Source: a bacterium | GTDB lineage: Bacteria > Patescibacteriota > Gracilibacteria > JAUYGZ01 | Direction of reading: 5' to 3' | Assembly: GCA_030690415.1 (NCBI GenBank) | Contig: JAUYGZ010000028.1 | Coordinates: 1 to 33,381, forward strand | DNA length: 33,381 nt | Part shown: in pieces, positions 9,511 through 16,649 of the stretch | How the letters are laid out: every line of letters starts with the position of its first letter | Position numbering within the stretch: the first letter of the stretch is position 1 | Translations under genes and position numbers: made by a program | Notes under the pieces: generated by a model | Databases searched by the model: none | Seen by the model: only the letters and a program-made list of their open reading frames with translations | Told to the model about the DNA's origin: nothing

Positions 9511-10626
9511 ATGAAAAAATCTCTCAAACTTTTCCTCGTCATCTCGCTCAGCCTTTCCGTCCTGACCGCCTGCAACAAGAACTCCAATGAAGACCCCCAG
9601 ACCGTGATAAACAACGCCTGGGAAAAGCTCGCTGATAAACAAGCTGCGTATGAAATCGGAAAAATAAACTTCGACGGGAGAGCCGATCTGGACTACGATG
9701 GCAGCAAAGCCAACCTCAAGGGCAATGGCGAGCTTCAGTTTGACAGCAGCGACAAAGAAAACCCTGTATCCGCCCTCAAACTCGATCTGGATGGAAAAGG
9801 AAGCTTTGAAGGAAGCGAAGGATCCGTGGAATTAACCGGTGAGATCAGGACCATCAAAAACACACTCTACCTCATGCTCGAATCCCTGAATATCGATACT
9901 GGCGACGCGCAGACAAACCTCATGGCCAACCTCGTCGGGAACCTCTACAAAGGCCAGTGGATCTCCATCCCTAATCCCACGGAGGAAGCAAAGAAAGCCT
10001 TCGACGCCGAAAATTTCAAAGGGAAAGCTGTAGCGGAAGTCGCCCGAAAAAACAATTTCTTCGAGCTTAAAAAAGACCTCGGAAACCGCAAGTACGAGCT
10101 CCAGATCAATGCTGAAAAGCTGAAAACCTACCTCCGAGAAGTCTCAAAAGTCAATGGGCAAGAGCTTTCAGCTGAAGACCTTATGGCGGTCGACGAAGTC
10201 CTCAAGACCCTGGTCTACAGCTTTCAGGTTGGTATTGGAAATGACTATGAGCTAACCTGGCTCAAGGGTGACTTCACCGTCAATAATCCTGAAACCGATC
10301 TCAGTCAAACGGGTGAAATCCAGACCATGAACCTAAGCTTCGAAGTAGATCTAAAGGACAGCACTAGTCAAGGAACCATCACCCTTAACATCGGAGGAGA
10401 CACCCCGGGAAGCTTTAGCACCACCTTTTCAGCGACCCACGAAAAGGGAGGGGTCAGCATCGAAATCCCTGCTGATGCCCAAAACTTTGATCCAGAAGCC
10501 TTGCTCGGAGGAGGAATGCCCGGCTTGATGCCTTCCACTGAGGGAATGCCCGGAATGGAAGGTGTCCCCAATATGAAGGGTATGCCAAATATTGAGGAAA
10601 TGATGGAAAACATGCCCCAAGAATAA
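9511..10626 (+). CDS. Lipoprotein with LppX/LolA-like body and Met/Gly/Pro-rich tail
   Basis: This 371-residue protein has a lipobox LTAC with Cys21, so it is predicted to be lipid-anchored outside the membrane. The body (about residues 30-310) alternates beta-type segments such as ANLKGNGELQF and VELTGEIRTI, the style of LppX/LprG/LolA-like lipid-binding lipoproteins. That assignment rests on pattern, not on an alignment. The last 40 residues are a Met/Gly/Pro-rich repeat (GMPG, GVPN, GMPN). CATAAT 12 bases before the start codon suggests a very short leader. The RuBisCO-like gene follows after 38 bp on the same strand and may be co-transcribed. Its role is unknown. Confidence 0.8.
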   Translation: MKKSLKLFLVISLSLSVLTACNKNSNEDPQTVINNAWEKLADKQAAYEIGKINFDGRADLDYDGSKANLKGNGELQFDSSDKENPVSALKLDLDGKGSFEGSEGSVELTGEIRTIKNTLYLMLESLNIDTGDAQTNLMANLVGNLYKGQWISIPNPTEEAKKAFDAENFKGKAVAEVARKNNFFELKKDLGNRKYELQINAEKLKTYLREVSKVNGQELSAEDLMAVDEVLKTLVYSFQVGIGNDYELTWLKGDFTVNNPETDLSQTGEIQTMNLSFEVDLKDSTSQGTITLNIGGDTPGSFSTTFSATHEKGGVSIEIPADAQNFDPEALLGGGMPGLMPSTEGMPGMEGVPNMKGMPNIEEMMENMPQE

Positions 10627-10664
10627 TTTCCGACTCTCGCTTCTCTGCCCTTTGATCCAAGCAC

Positions 10665-11954
10665 ATGGAGAGCTTCATCGCACCAGACTACAAAGCTCTG
10701 AAGACGGATCTCGTGATCACAACAAGGCTGGTGCCTCCAGCGGAGCACTCCTTTCATGATGTCATGTCACAGCTCATCGCGGCACTGGACCTGGGATCAC
10801 CACTCAGTCCTCAATGCCAAGCAAAGGCATTCAAACTCAACCAGGAACAATTCACCTGTCAGATTGCCTTTCCGGGCAAACTCTTCGAAGAGGGCAATAT
10901 GCCCCAGCTGATGAGTATCATTTCATCGGTGCTCGAATCCCCATCCATCGGACATCATGCAACGATCATGGACCTCTCTATGCCTTCACAACTCCAGGCC
11001 AGCTTCCCCGGACCGGGATCCTCGATACAAAACATCAGGGAACGGATCGGCATTTCCGATCGTCCACTCAGCTCATCGGTCCTGAGACCAAAAGCAGGCG
11101 TAGCCATAAAAGAATACCTTTCGCACGCCTACCACCTCTGGAGTGGCGGCTGCGACATCGTGGAAGAAAGCGGGTTTATGGCCTCAACCACCGAGAACGA
11201 ATTCGACGAACGCGTGAGCTTTCTCGGCAAAGAACGCTCGCAATACATCGCCCGAACGGGACAACAAAAGATATATATCCCCAATATCACCGCGGGAACC
11301 ATTCAGGAAATGCAGCGGAGAGCGAGAAAGTCGAAAGAGCACGGAGTGGATTATATCCTGATAAATGCTGATCAGATAGGACTGGCCGCTATCGCTTCAC
11401 TTCGAATCACGAGTCAGGAGCTGGGCCTGATCCTCTGCGCGAACAAATCAGGAGTCGGACTCAACTCTCATCATCATGGGAGAATCTCAGGGAAAGTCAT
11501 CGCACTTATCCTTCGCCACTTGGGTATCAATATGCTGCACATCGGATCAGAGCTGAATCAGGAATCCAAAGAAAGCTCCAACACCCTTACCAATGCCTTC
11601 TCTCATCAGGCGGAACACCATCAGACCTGCTTCCCCATCATCACCAGTGAAGGCAGTCTGAGGGACATCGAAGATATGATCATTCATCTGGGCAACGACC
11701 TGATCATCGAAGGAAGCGCCCATGTTTTCCGTCACCCGGACGGGGTCAAAGCCGGAGCACAAGCCTTTCAACAAGCCATCCTGGCAGCAGCAGGAGGGAC
11801 AGATCAGCTCAGCGCGGCGGAAAAAAACAGTGCCCTCAAAAGAGCCCTCTCCATGGAACCGGAAAAAAGAAGTCCTAAGGTATCAGGTCTTGTCTGGACC
11901 CCCTTACCACGTTCCTCCAGTCATAGGGAAATCGATACGTTTCTTTCGCTCTGA
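10665..11954 (+). CDS. RuBisCO-like protein (form III-related, catalytic residues lost)
   Basis: This 429-residue protein follows archaeal-type form III RuBisCO across its length: DYKALKTDLVI at the N-terminus, FPGKLFEEGN, FPGPGSSIQNIRERIG, WSGGCDI, and a C-terminal HPDGVKAGAQAFQQAI. RuBisCO carboxylates ribulose bisphosphate using a carbamylated Lys and Mg ligands. By eye alignment (spinach numbering) these are replaced: Lys201 by Glu167, Asp203 by Ser169, Glu204 by Gly170, Lys175 by Arg141, His294 and Arg295 by Asn and Lys, and Lys334 by Gln or Asn. The Glu60 and Asn123 regions and the phosphate-binding GGG loop are also lost. Lys177 (Lys143) and His327 appear kept. It cannot be a carboxylase as read, so it is a form IV-like pseudoenzyme or has another activity. 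The gene follows the lipoprotein by 38 bp and overlaps the convergent GT-B-like gene by 80 bp. Confidence 0.85.
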   Translation: MESFIAPDYKALKTDLVITTRLVPPAEHSFHDVMSQLIAALDLGSPLSPQCQAKAFKLNQEQFTCQIAFPGKLFEEGNMPQLMSIISSVLESPSIGHHATIMDLSMPSQLQASFPGPGSSIQNIRERIGISDRPLSSSVLRPKAGVAIKEYLSHAYHLWSGGCDIVEESGFMASTTENEFDERVSFLGKERSQYIARTGQQKIYIPNITAGTIQEMQRRARKSKEHGVDYILINADQIGLAAIASLRITSQELGLILCANKSGVGLNSHHHGRISGKVIALILRHLGINMLHIGSELNQESKESSNTLTNAFSHQAEHHQTCFPIITSEGSLRDIEDMIIHLGNDLIIEGSAHVFRHPDGVKAGAQAFQQAILAAAGGTDQLSAAEKNSALKRALSMEPEKRSPKVSGLVWTPLPRSSSHREIDTFLSL

Positions 11955-12396
11955 CCAGCTCAACCAGGAGCGACCAGGGATTTCCTTTTTGAAATAAAAA
12001 ACCGTTTCCCCTTTCTTCGATCGGATCAAACGGCTCTACTTTTCCTGATTCTGCAACGGGCACCAACTGTCGATCTCTGAGCTCTTTAAGCTTATCGACC
12101 GTCACGTCCTCCAGAATCTCCATATCATAGATGGTCTCATCAGCCTCTTGTGGTGTAACCACCTTAATGGATTCGGGATGTTTTTGCTGCCAATCAAGAC
12201 ACTGTTTCAGGGTCTCCTCCTCACGGGGTTGGACCAGGATGAGTTGAATACCGATAGAAGCAATACCATCTATGATCTGATTCAAAATAGTCTGAATGTG
12301 CTGATCTACCGTTGAAACCAAGACCATAGGGATATGACCATTCACGAGAAGACCCCACGCCAGCTGACACTGCTCTTTTCTTTGTTTTTTACTCAC
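11875..12396 (-). CDS. GT-B C-terminal-domain-like protein (glycogen synthase-type fragment)
   Basis: This 173-residue protein uses a GTG start. It resembles the C-terminal Rossmann half of GT5 glycogen/starch synthases. It has the segment PMVLVSTVDQHIQTIL (normally the first strand and the DQKG helix), then IGIQLILVQ (the diqlvilG strand), then QLVPVAESG (the GTIPVV loop) and RGNGFLFQ (the NGFxF loop). The acidic nucleotide-sugar motif (SxxEPxGL) is missing, replaced by a shorter stretch around EILEDVTV. The whole N-terminal acceptor domain is absent. It has its own strong promoter, so it is probably expressed. It may be a regulatory or scaffold derivative rather than an active transferase. 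Family assignment is by pattern and moderately certain. Its 3' end overlaps the RuBisCO-like gene by 80 bp. Confidence 0.65.
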   Translation of the reverse strand: MSKKQRKEQCQLAWGLLVNGHIPMVLVSTVDQHIQTILNQIIDGIASIGIQLILVQPREEETLKQCLDWQQKHPESIKVVTPQEADETIYDMEILEDVTVDKLKELRDRQLVPVAESGKVEPFDPIEERGNGFLFQKGNPWSLLVELVRAKETYRFPYDWRNVVRGSRQDLIP

Positions 12397-12467
12397 GGGA
12401 AGAGTTAAGATGGAATGGAATTAAAAGAAGAAACATAAGAAGACTTCTCAGACCTAGGTATTGAGCT

Positions 12468-12496
12468 ATTATAAGCCAATTTTCACCGATATTCAA
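12468..12496 (-). promoter_or_regulatory. Near-consensus promoter of the GT-B-like gene
   Basis: On the minus strand, TTGAAT (12496-12491) and TATAAT (12473-12468) are separated by exactly 17 bases, with a predicted leader of about 65 bases to the GTG start at 12396. Confidence 0.7.
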
Positions 12497-12543
12497 GAGC
12501 CTTGACCTAGACAAAAGTTCATTCCATTGTTTATCACCAAGCC

Positions 12544-13539
12544 ATGAAAGAATCCGGAAAAAAACACAAGCTCTTCATCATCCTGGATGGGAACTCCATC
12601 ATGCACCGATCCTTTCACGCCCTCCCTCCTCTGAGCACCAGAGACGGGGAATTGGTCAATGCGGTCTTCGGATTTTGCTCCATCCTCATGACCATCCTAA
12701 CTCAAGAAGAACCCTACTACATCGCAGCAACCTTCGACACGGCGGCACCGACCTTCCGTCATGAGATGTACACGAAGTACAAAGCAGGTCGACAGAAAGC
12801 ACCCCAGGAATTTTACGATCAAATCCCACGCATCAAACAAGTGGTCAACACCCTCAGTATTCCATCCTTTGAAAAGGAAGGAGTAGAAGCCGATGACATC
12901 ATCGGCACAGTGGTAACCCTCAACGAAAAAAACCATCCGGAGATGCACAACAAAATCATCACCAGTGACAACGACGCCATGCAACTAGTCAGTAATCGAA
13001 CCTGCGTTTCAACACTTCACAAAGGCTACAAATCAACCGAGTGCTTTTTCCCAAAAGATGTTTATGCCAAGTACGGTCTTATGCCCGATCAAATCGTCGA
13101 TCTGAAAGCCCTCATGGGAGATGCCTCAGACAATATCCCGGGAATCAAAGGCATCGGAAAGGTGGGAGCCACCAAACTGCTCCAGACCTACAAAACTCTG
13201 GATGGCATCTACGAACACATTGAACGGATCACGGGAAAAAACAAACAGCTCCTCCTCCAACAGAAAAATGAAGCCTATTTTTCACAAAAGCTCGCCACCA
13301 TCGTGACTGACGTCGAGATGGACTACGAGCTGGAGAAGTGCAAAGCCCACGATTTTGACACGGAAAAAATCATCCAGCTCCTCGAATCCCTCCAGTTTTA
13401 TTCCCTCATCCGTCGCCTCCGCGAATGGCAAAAAACTCATGGAATCAAAGCAAGCGAAGTGGCATCAGTCTTTGATGCCACCCAAAACCAGTCAAAAGCC
13501 AAACCCTCACCAAACCCAAACCAATCTTCCCTCTTTTGA
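12544..13539 (+). CDS. Stand-alone 5'-3' exonuclease (PolA N-terminal type)
   Basis: This 331-residue protein corresponds to the N-terminal flap/5'-3' exonuclease domain of DNA polymerase I without a polymerase domain. It would remove RNA primers and flaps. Visible motifs: ILDGNSIMHRSF near the start, KAGRQKAP in the helical-arch region, EADDIIG with metal-binding acids, SDNDAMQLV (usually GDKDLLQLV), and GDASDNIPGIKGIGKVGATKL (Asp ligands and H3TH). The C-terminal 40 residues are Ser/Gln-rich and unstructured in appearance. The stop is TGA, one base before the prmC ATG, so the two are probably co-transcribed and translationally coupled. TTGACC lies upstream but no good -10 was found. Confidence 0.92.
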   Translation: MKESGKKHKLFIILDGNSIMHRSFHALPPLSTRDGELVNAVFGFCSILMTILTQEEPYYIAATFDTAAPTFRHEMYTKYKAGRQKAPQEFYDQIPRIKQVVNTLSIPSFEKEGVEADDIIGTVVTLNEKNHPEMHNKIITSDNDAMQLVSNRTCVSTLHKGYKSTECFFPKDVYAKYGLMPDQIVDLKALMGDASDNIPGIKGIGKVGATKLLQTYKTLDGIYEHIERITGKNKQLLLQQKNEAYFSQKLATIVTDVEMDYELEKCKAHDFDTEKIIQLLESLQFYSLIRRLREWQKTHGIKASEVASVFDATQNQSKAKPSPNPNQSSLF

Positions 13540-13540
13540 A

Positions 13541-14398
13541 ATGAATATCCAAGGCGCACTCAATGAAGCCAAAAACTACCTCCAACACTCCTCTACCCCT
13601 GAGCTCGATACGGAGCTGATCTTATGTACCGTACTGGGAAAAGACCGTTCTTACCTCATGACCCATCCGGAGCAAGAGCTAAGTCCTGCACAACGCCACG
13701 AATTTGAAGACCTTGTGTACCAACGACTGCAGGGTAAACCCATCGCCTACATCACCCACGAAAAGGAATTTTTTGGGAGATCGTTTTACGTCGACGAACG
13801 CTGTCTTATTCCAAGACCCGAAACGGAAGAAATGGTCGAAGACGCTCTGAATTTTCTGAAGAAACATCCGGAACACAAAACCATCATCGACCTCGGGACC
13901 GGGTCCGGAAATATCGCCATCACGATGGCCCTAGAACTCACGGACCGGGAAGTCTACGGACTGGAAATTTCAAAAGATGCCCTTGAAGTGGCAATAAGAA
14001 ACCACCAAAAACACCCCTGCAACAATGTAACCTTCCTTGAATCGGACTTATTGTCCGCCCTTCCCTTAACTCTACACTCTCAACCCTTGACCATCCTGGC
14101 TAATCTCCCCTACATCGGCATCGACACTAATAACTTCATCTCAGACGAGACCAAGGCTTTCGAACCCGACCTGGCACTCTTCGGAGGCTCAGACGGCCTC
14201 GAGCTGTACCGAAGAACCTGGCAGCAGATCAAAGACCGCAACTTAAACCTTGCCACGCTCTTTATGGAAATCGGATTCAGCCAAACGGAAGACATGGAAC
14301 GAGAGTGCCAAAAAGCCTTTCTGGAGATGAAGCTGGAAATCAAAAGCGATCTGGCGGGACTACCGCGCACGGCTATTCTCACCAAACAATCGCTGTAG
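13541..14398 (+). CDS. prmC: Release-factor glutamine methyltransferase PrmC (HemK)
   Basis: This 285-residue S-adenosylmethionine-dependent enzyme methylates the Gln of the GGQ motif in peptide release factors. It has an N-terminal helical domain (including ELILCTVLG), GRSFYVDERCLIPRPETEE, the SAM-binding loop IDLGTGSGNIAI, and the catalytic loop, here NLPY instead of the usual NPPY. The ATG at 13541 is chosen because it aligns with the normal N-terminus and follows the exonuclease stop by one base, although the frame is open further upstream. A heptamer-repeat stretch encodes the segment just before NLPY. The 3' end overlaps the convergent amidotransferase gene by 39 bp. Confidence 0.92.
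   Translation: MNIQGALNEAKNYLQHSSTPELDTELILCTVLGKDRSYLMTHPEQELSPAQRHEFEDLVYQRLQGKPIAYITHEKEFFGRSFYVDERCLIPRPETEEMVEDALNFLKKHPEHKTIIDLGTGSGNIAITMALELTDREVYGLEISKDALEVAIRNHQKHPCNNVTFLESDLLSALPLTLHSQPLTILANLPYIGIDTNNFISDETKAFEPDLALFGGSDGLELYRRTWQQIKDRNLNLATLFMEIGFSQTEDMERECQKAFLEMKLEIKSDLAGLPRTAILTKQSL
14063..14090. repeat. Degenerate heptamer repeat, 4 copies, inside prmC
   Basis: Four 7-mers in register: CCCTTAA, CTCTACA, CTCTCAA, CCCTTGA. They encode the short segment between the SAM domain and the NLPY catalytic loop. More degenerate than the other sites. Confidence 0.5.
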
Positions 14399-15058
14399 TA
14401 CCTCTTTCAAAAACTCCTTCCCTGCTATGGCCCTCTCACCACAGTGATCAAGAATAGCCTCAGATTGCTCGGATGAAATCTGATCGCGATATTCCTCATA
14501 CACCTCCTGACACATCGCCTCGTCGGCTTCGGGATGAAACTGAATCCCGTAGGTAGTCTTTCCGACCCGAAAGGCCTGATTCGCAGAAATCTCACTGCTC
14601 AGCAACCTGGTCGCACCTGACGGAAGATCAAAGTGATCTCCGTGAAGTTGAAACAAAAGAGGAATAGACAAATGACCGAAAACCGGATCATTCTTCAAGT
14701 CCGGTGTGGAACTGAGGGGCAACCATCCTACTTCCATTCTCTCGTTTGCCTTCACCTGAGCTCCAAGAGCCTGAACCAAAATCTGTGCGCCAAGACATAT
14801 CCCCAAAAAAGGTATACCCGCCTCAATCAGCTTCAGATGAAAAGCCATCTCTGTCTCAATCCAGGAATGGTTTTGAAGCTCATACGCGCTCATAGGTCCA
14901 CCCATAGAGATCACTCCCCGAACCTCCTCAATCAGGGGCAAAGCATCTCCTTTCGACAGAGAAATCTGAGTCCAGGGAATTCCCAATTCATCAAGAATTT
15001 CCGCCAAATACCCCAGACACGGTGGATCAACATGACCAATAATCCAGAGCTTTTTCAT
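14360..15058 (-). CDS. Class I glutamine amidotransferase (GMP synthase GATase-like)
   Basis: This 232-residue protein has the class I glutaminase triad: nucleophile Cys88 in GICLGAQ, and His175 and Glu177 in FHPE. An oxyanion-type loop SMGGPMS lies near residues 51-57. No synthetase domain is attached, so it is a free-standing GATase-like hydrolase of the kind often annotated as GMP synthase-related; the ammonia acceptor or true substrate is unknown. Its ATG overlaps the stop of the upstream PH-domain gene (ATGA), indicating translational coupling in a three-gene operon. Confidence 0.88.
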   Translation of the reverse strand: MKKLWIIGHVDPPCLGYLAEILDELGIPWTQISLSKGDALPLIEEVRGVISMGGPMSAYELQNHSWIETEMAFHLKLIEAGIPFLGICLGAQILVQALGAQVKANERMEVGWLPLSSTPDLKNDPVFGHLSIPLLFQLHGDHFDLPSGATRLLSSEISANQAFRVGKTTYGIQFHPEADEAMCQEVYEEYRDQISSEQSEAILDHCGERAIAGKEFLKEVLQRLFGENSRAR

Positions 15059-15750
15059 GAATCCTTTTTTCTAAAGAGTTTTCCAATATCACCCATTACC
15101 TCTTCTCGATGTTCCGTCAAATCAAAAGGATCCACTTCTGGAACCCCCAAAGCTTCATCTATCCAACCGGACTCCCCTTCCTTCTTTTTCTCAACTTTAT
15201 CAGATTTTTCAGATTTTTCAGGTGGTCTCGTAGCATTGCGAAACAATTCCGCAAGAAGGGACTGAATACGTTTGGAATCGATGACGGAATCCAGTTCCTC
15301 CGTTTCTCCAGTCGATGTGTGAATATGGACGTCCGCAGCATCAAAAAACATGGACAGAAATCCTCGTTTCAAAATCTGCACATCCTCCAACTTATTAGGC
15401 AAAATGTCTCTCTCAACCACCTGAAAAAGTCCGATATACCCAAAGCAAAGAACCCTCTGAGTCGTAATCACCACTCCGCCCAACTCGAAATTGACACACT
15501 TCACAAAAAAGTAAACCGTCAAAATAAGACCATACAGACCATAAGCCAACCAAAGCTGATCCACGACCTGAACATTATCCAGCACCCCGCTGGAGACCAG
15601 AAAAAAGAGAGCAATGAAAGGAAGGAGGAGGGAGATAATATACAAAAGAGGTGCCTTCAGATGAAAAAGCCAGTGCGAAGTACAATTGTGCAGAATTTCT
15701 TCACCCTTTCTCAGGAAAGAAAGTTTGATTTTATGATTGCCGTAAGCCAT
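15055..15750 (-). CDS. Membrane-anchored bacterial PH-domain-like protein
   Basis: This 231-residue protein has two predicted membrane helices (around LLYIISLLLPFIALFFLV and LAYGLYGLILTVYFFV). They are followed by a PH-like beta segment (GGVVITTQRVLCFGYIGLFQ, then LEDVQIL and DVHIHTSTGETEEL), the arrangement of bPH2/YdbT-type proteins. A long Lys/Glu-rich cytoplasmic tail follows. It is probably a membrane-associated scaffold of unknown function. It starts one base after the stop of the small membrane protein and overlaps the amidotransferase start by four bases. Confidence 0.8.
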   Translation of the reverse strand: MAYGNHKIKLSFLRKGEEILHNCTSHWLFHLKAPLLYIISLLLPFIALFFLVSSGVLDNVQVVDQLWLAYGLYGLILTVYFFVKCVNFELGGVVITTQRVLCFGYIGLFQVVERDILPNKLEDVQILKRGFLSMFFDAADVHIHTSTGETEELDSVIDSKRIQSLLAELFRNATRPPEKSEKSDKVEKKKEGESGWIDEALGVPEVDPFDLTEHREEVMGDIGKLFRKKDS

Positions 15751-15751
15751 A

Positions 15752-15943
15752 TCAGGAAGAAAGTCGAATAAGAAAAAGAATAGAAATCAGCAGAAATACA
15801 GCTCCCCCGAAAGCATAAAAAATGACGATGGGCTTCAGAAAATATGGACTGTAGGATTCACGTCGGATCTTATTGATCGTGATCCACGACACCACGCCAA
15901 CCACCAGCAAAACCAGAAAAAAAAGAAAAGTCCAAAATGTCAT
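15752..15943 (-). CDS. Small two-helix membrane protein
   Basis: This 63-residue protein has two hydrophobic helices (FLFFLVLLVVGVVSWI near the N-terminus and a C-terminal run containing IVIFYAFGGAVFLLISI), joined by a basic loop with KIRRESYS. It is not assigned to a named family. It is the first gene of a tight operon with the PH-like protein and the amidotransferase. Confidence 0.7.
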   Translation of the reverse strand: MTFWTFLFFLVLLVVGVVSWITINKIRRESYSPYFLKPIVIFYAFGGAVFLLISILFLIRLSS

Positions 15944-16074
15944 AGAGGTGCGAAAGGAAACAGGATCAATATACAGCAGAGCCCTTCCTGACGGAAGGAA
16001 AGCTTGAGTAAACGGTTAAACTCTGATAAAAAGGATAAGCTCTGAAGAGCATTCATACACACGCCTGACCCGAG

Positions 16075-16088
16075 TCCGCCGCGGCGGA
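16075..16088. repeat. 14-bp perfect GC palindrome
   Basis: TCCGCCGCGGCGGA is its own reverse complement, inside a roughly 30-bp near-palindrome with ACCC and GGGT ends, 44 bp upstream of the tRNA. It may be a REP-like repeat; no function is assigned. Confidence 0.5.
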
Positions 16089-16131
16089 TCGAGGGGTAGC
16101 TCAATAACTCGTTAAAGCAGTCTCACATCAT

Positions 16132-16208
16132 GCACGCGTAGCTCAGCTGGATAGAGCACTGGTCTTCGGAACCAGGGGTCGTGGGTTCGAATCCCCCCGC
16201 GTGCACCA
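16132..16208 (+). tRNA. tRNA-Arg (anticodon TCG)
   Basis: The acceptor stem GCACGCG pairs with CGCGTGC, followed by discriminator A and an encoded CCA. The D arm GTAGCTCAG and the T arm GGGTTCGAATCC are canonical. The anticodon stem CTGGT/ACCAG encloses the loop CTTCGGA, giving TCG at positions 34-36, which reads CGA arginine codons. The last 21 bases recur 101 bp downstream. Confidence 0.96.
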
Positions 16209-16288
16209 AAAAATCATACCTCTCCCAATCATCGAAGGATTCGATCCTCCATAGCTGGTAAGGATTTGGCGAGGAAGCGAAGGACGGA

Positions 16289-16309
16289 CGAATCCCCCCG
16301 CGTGCACCA
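16289..16309 (+). repeat. Direct repeat of the tRNA-Arg 3' end (att-like)
   Basis: These 21 bases are identical to tRNA positions 16188-16208, from the T arm through CCA (both contain CCCCCCGCGTGCACCA). No tRNA body precedes this copy. A duplicated tRNA 3' end is the classic footprint of tyrosine-recombinase integration at a tRNA; here the interval is only 80 bp and no integrase is in the window. Confidence 0.75.
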
Positions 16310-16320
16310 CAAAAAAAAGA

Positions 16321-16418
16321 TGGCTAGCCCCTGAAGGTTCCTTTATGCGTCTTCATGTTAACCACAAGGGTCAACTAGTGAAGACATAATGCATTTCATG
16401 AACCCAGAACGGTAGCCA
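16321..16418 (+). ncRNA. Candidate structured RNA (long interrupted hairpin)
   Basis: Successive helices nest in order. TGGCTA (16321-16326) pairs with TAGCCA (16413-16418). GGTTC (16336-16340) pairs with GAACC (16400-16404). ATGC (16345-16348) pairs with GCAT (16391-16394). GTCTTCA (16349-16355) pairs with TGAAGAC (16379-16385). GTTAACC (16357-16363) pairs with GGTCAAC (16369-16375) around an ACAAG loop. The strand is unproven and no known RNA family is recognised. It lies in the 441-bp gene-free gap 16209-16649, which otherwise holds the tRNA repeat, a second hairpin and a promoter. Confidence 0.45.
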
Positions 16419-16429
16419 CCCCCATCCCC

Positions 16430-16474
16430 CACAAAAAGGACGATAGGCGGCAGCAGAGTAGCAAACTTTTTGTG
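16430..16474. repeat. Hairpin downstream of the candidate RNA
   Basis: CACAAAAAG (16430-16438) is the reverse complement of CTTTTTGTG (16466-16474), enclosing 27 bases. It could close the upstream structured element or act as a weak terminator. Confidence 0.4.
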
Positions 16475-16522
16475 AATTGAAAGCGAAAAAACAGGATACA
16501 AAAAGCAATAATGAACAAAACA

Positions 16523-16562
16523 ATTCCAAAATTGCAAATTTGGAATATTATTTTGATATACT
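16523..16562 (+). promoter_or_regulatory. Promoter overlapped by a palindromic operator-like site
   Basis: ATTCCAAA (16523-16530) and its reverse complement TTTGGAAT (16539-16546) form an 8+8 inverted repeat with an 8-base spacer. TTGCAA (16533-16538) and TATACT (16557-16562), 18 bases apart, form a candidate promoter whose -35 lies inside the palindrome. This is the usual geometry for repressor control of the GRDP-like gene downstream. Confidence 0.45.
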
Positions 16563-16649
16563 CAAATTCAGATAGGCAAATGCGTCGAAAAAATTACTCT
16601 CTAGATACTCTTATTCCTTATTCATATCCTATGTTCACAGGAGGAAACG

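Noticed and set aside
10665-12396. A frameshifted single gene explaining the 80-bp tail overlap
   Set aside because: The two frames are on opposite strands and each matches a different fold up to near its end.
16209-16310. A second tRNA or tmRNA ending at the repeated CCA
   Set aside because: Only the 3' 21 bases match; no acceptor 5' strand, D arm or anticodon arm precedes them, and no tmRNA tag frame or conserved tmRNA start is visible.
16321-16418. SRP RNA, RNase P RNA or 6S RNA
   Set aside because: The conserved SRP tetraloop region and RNase P conserved blocks are absent, and the 6S-type central bubble could not be shown.
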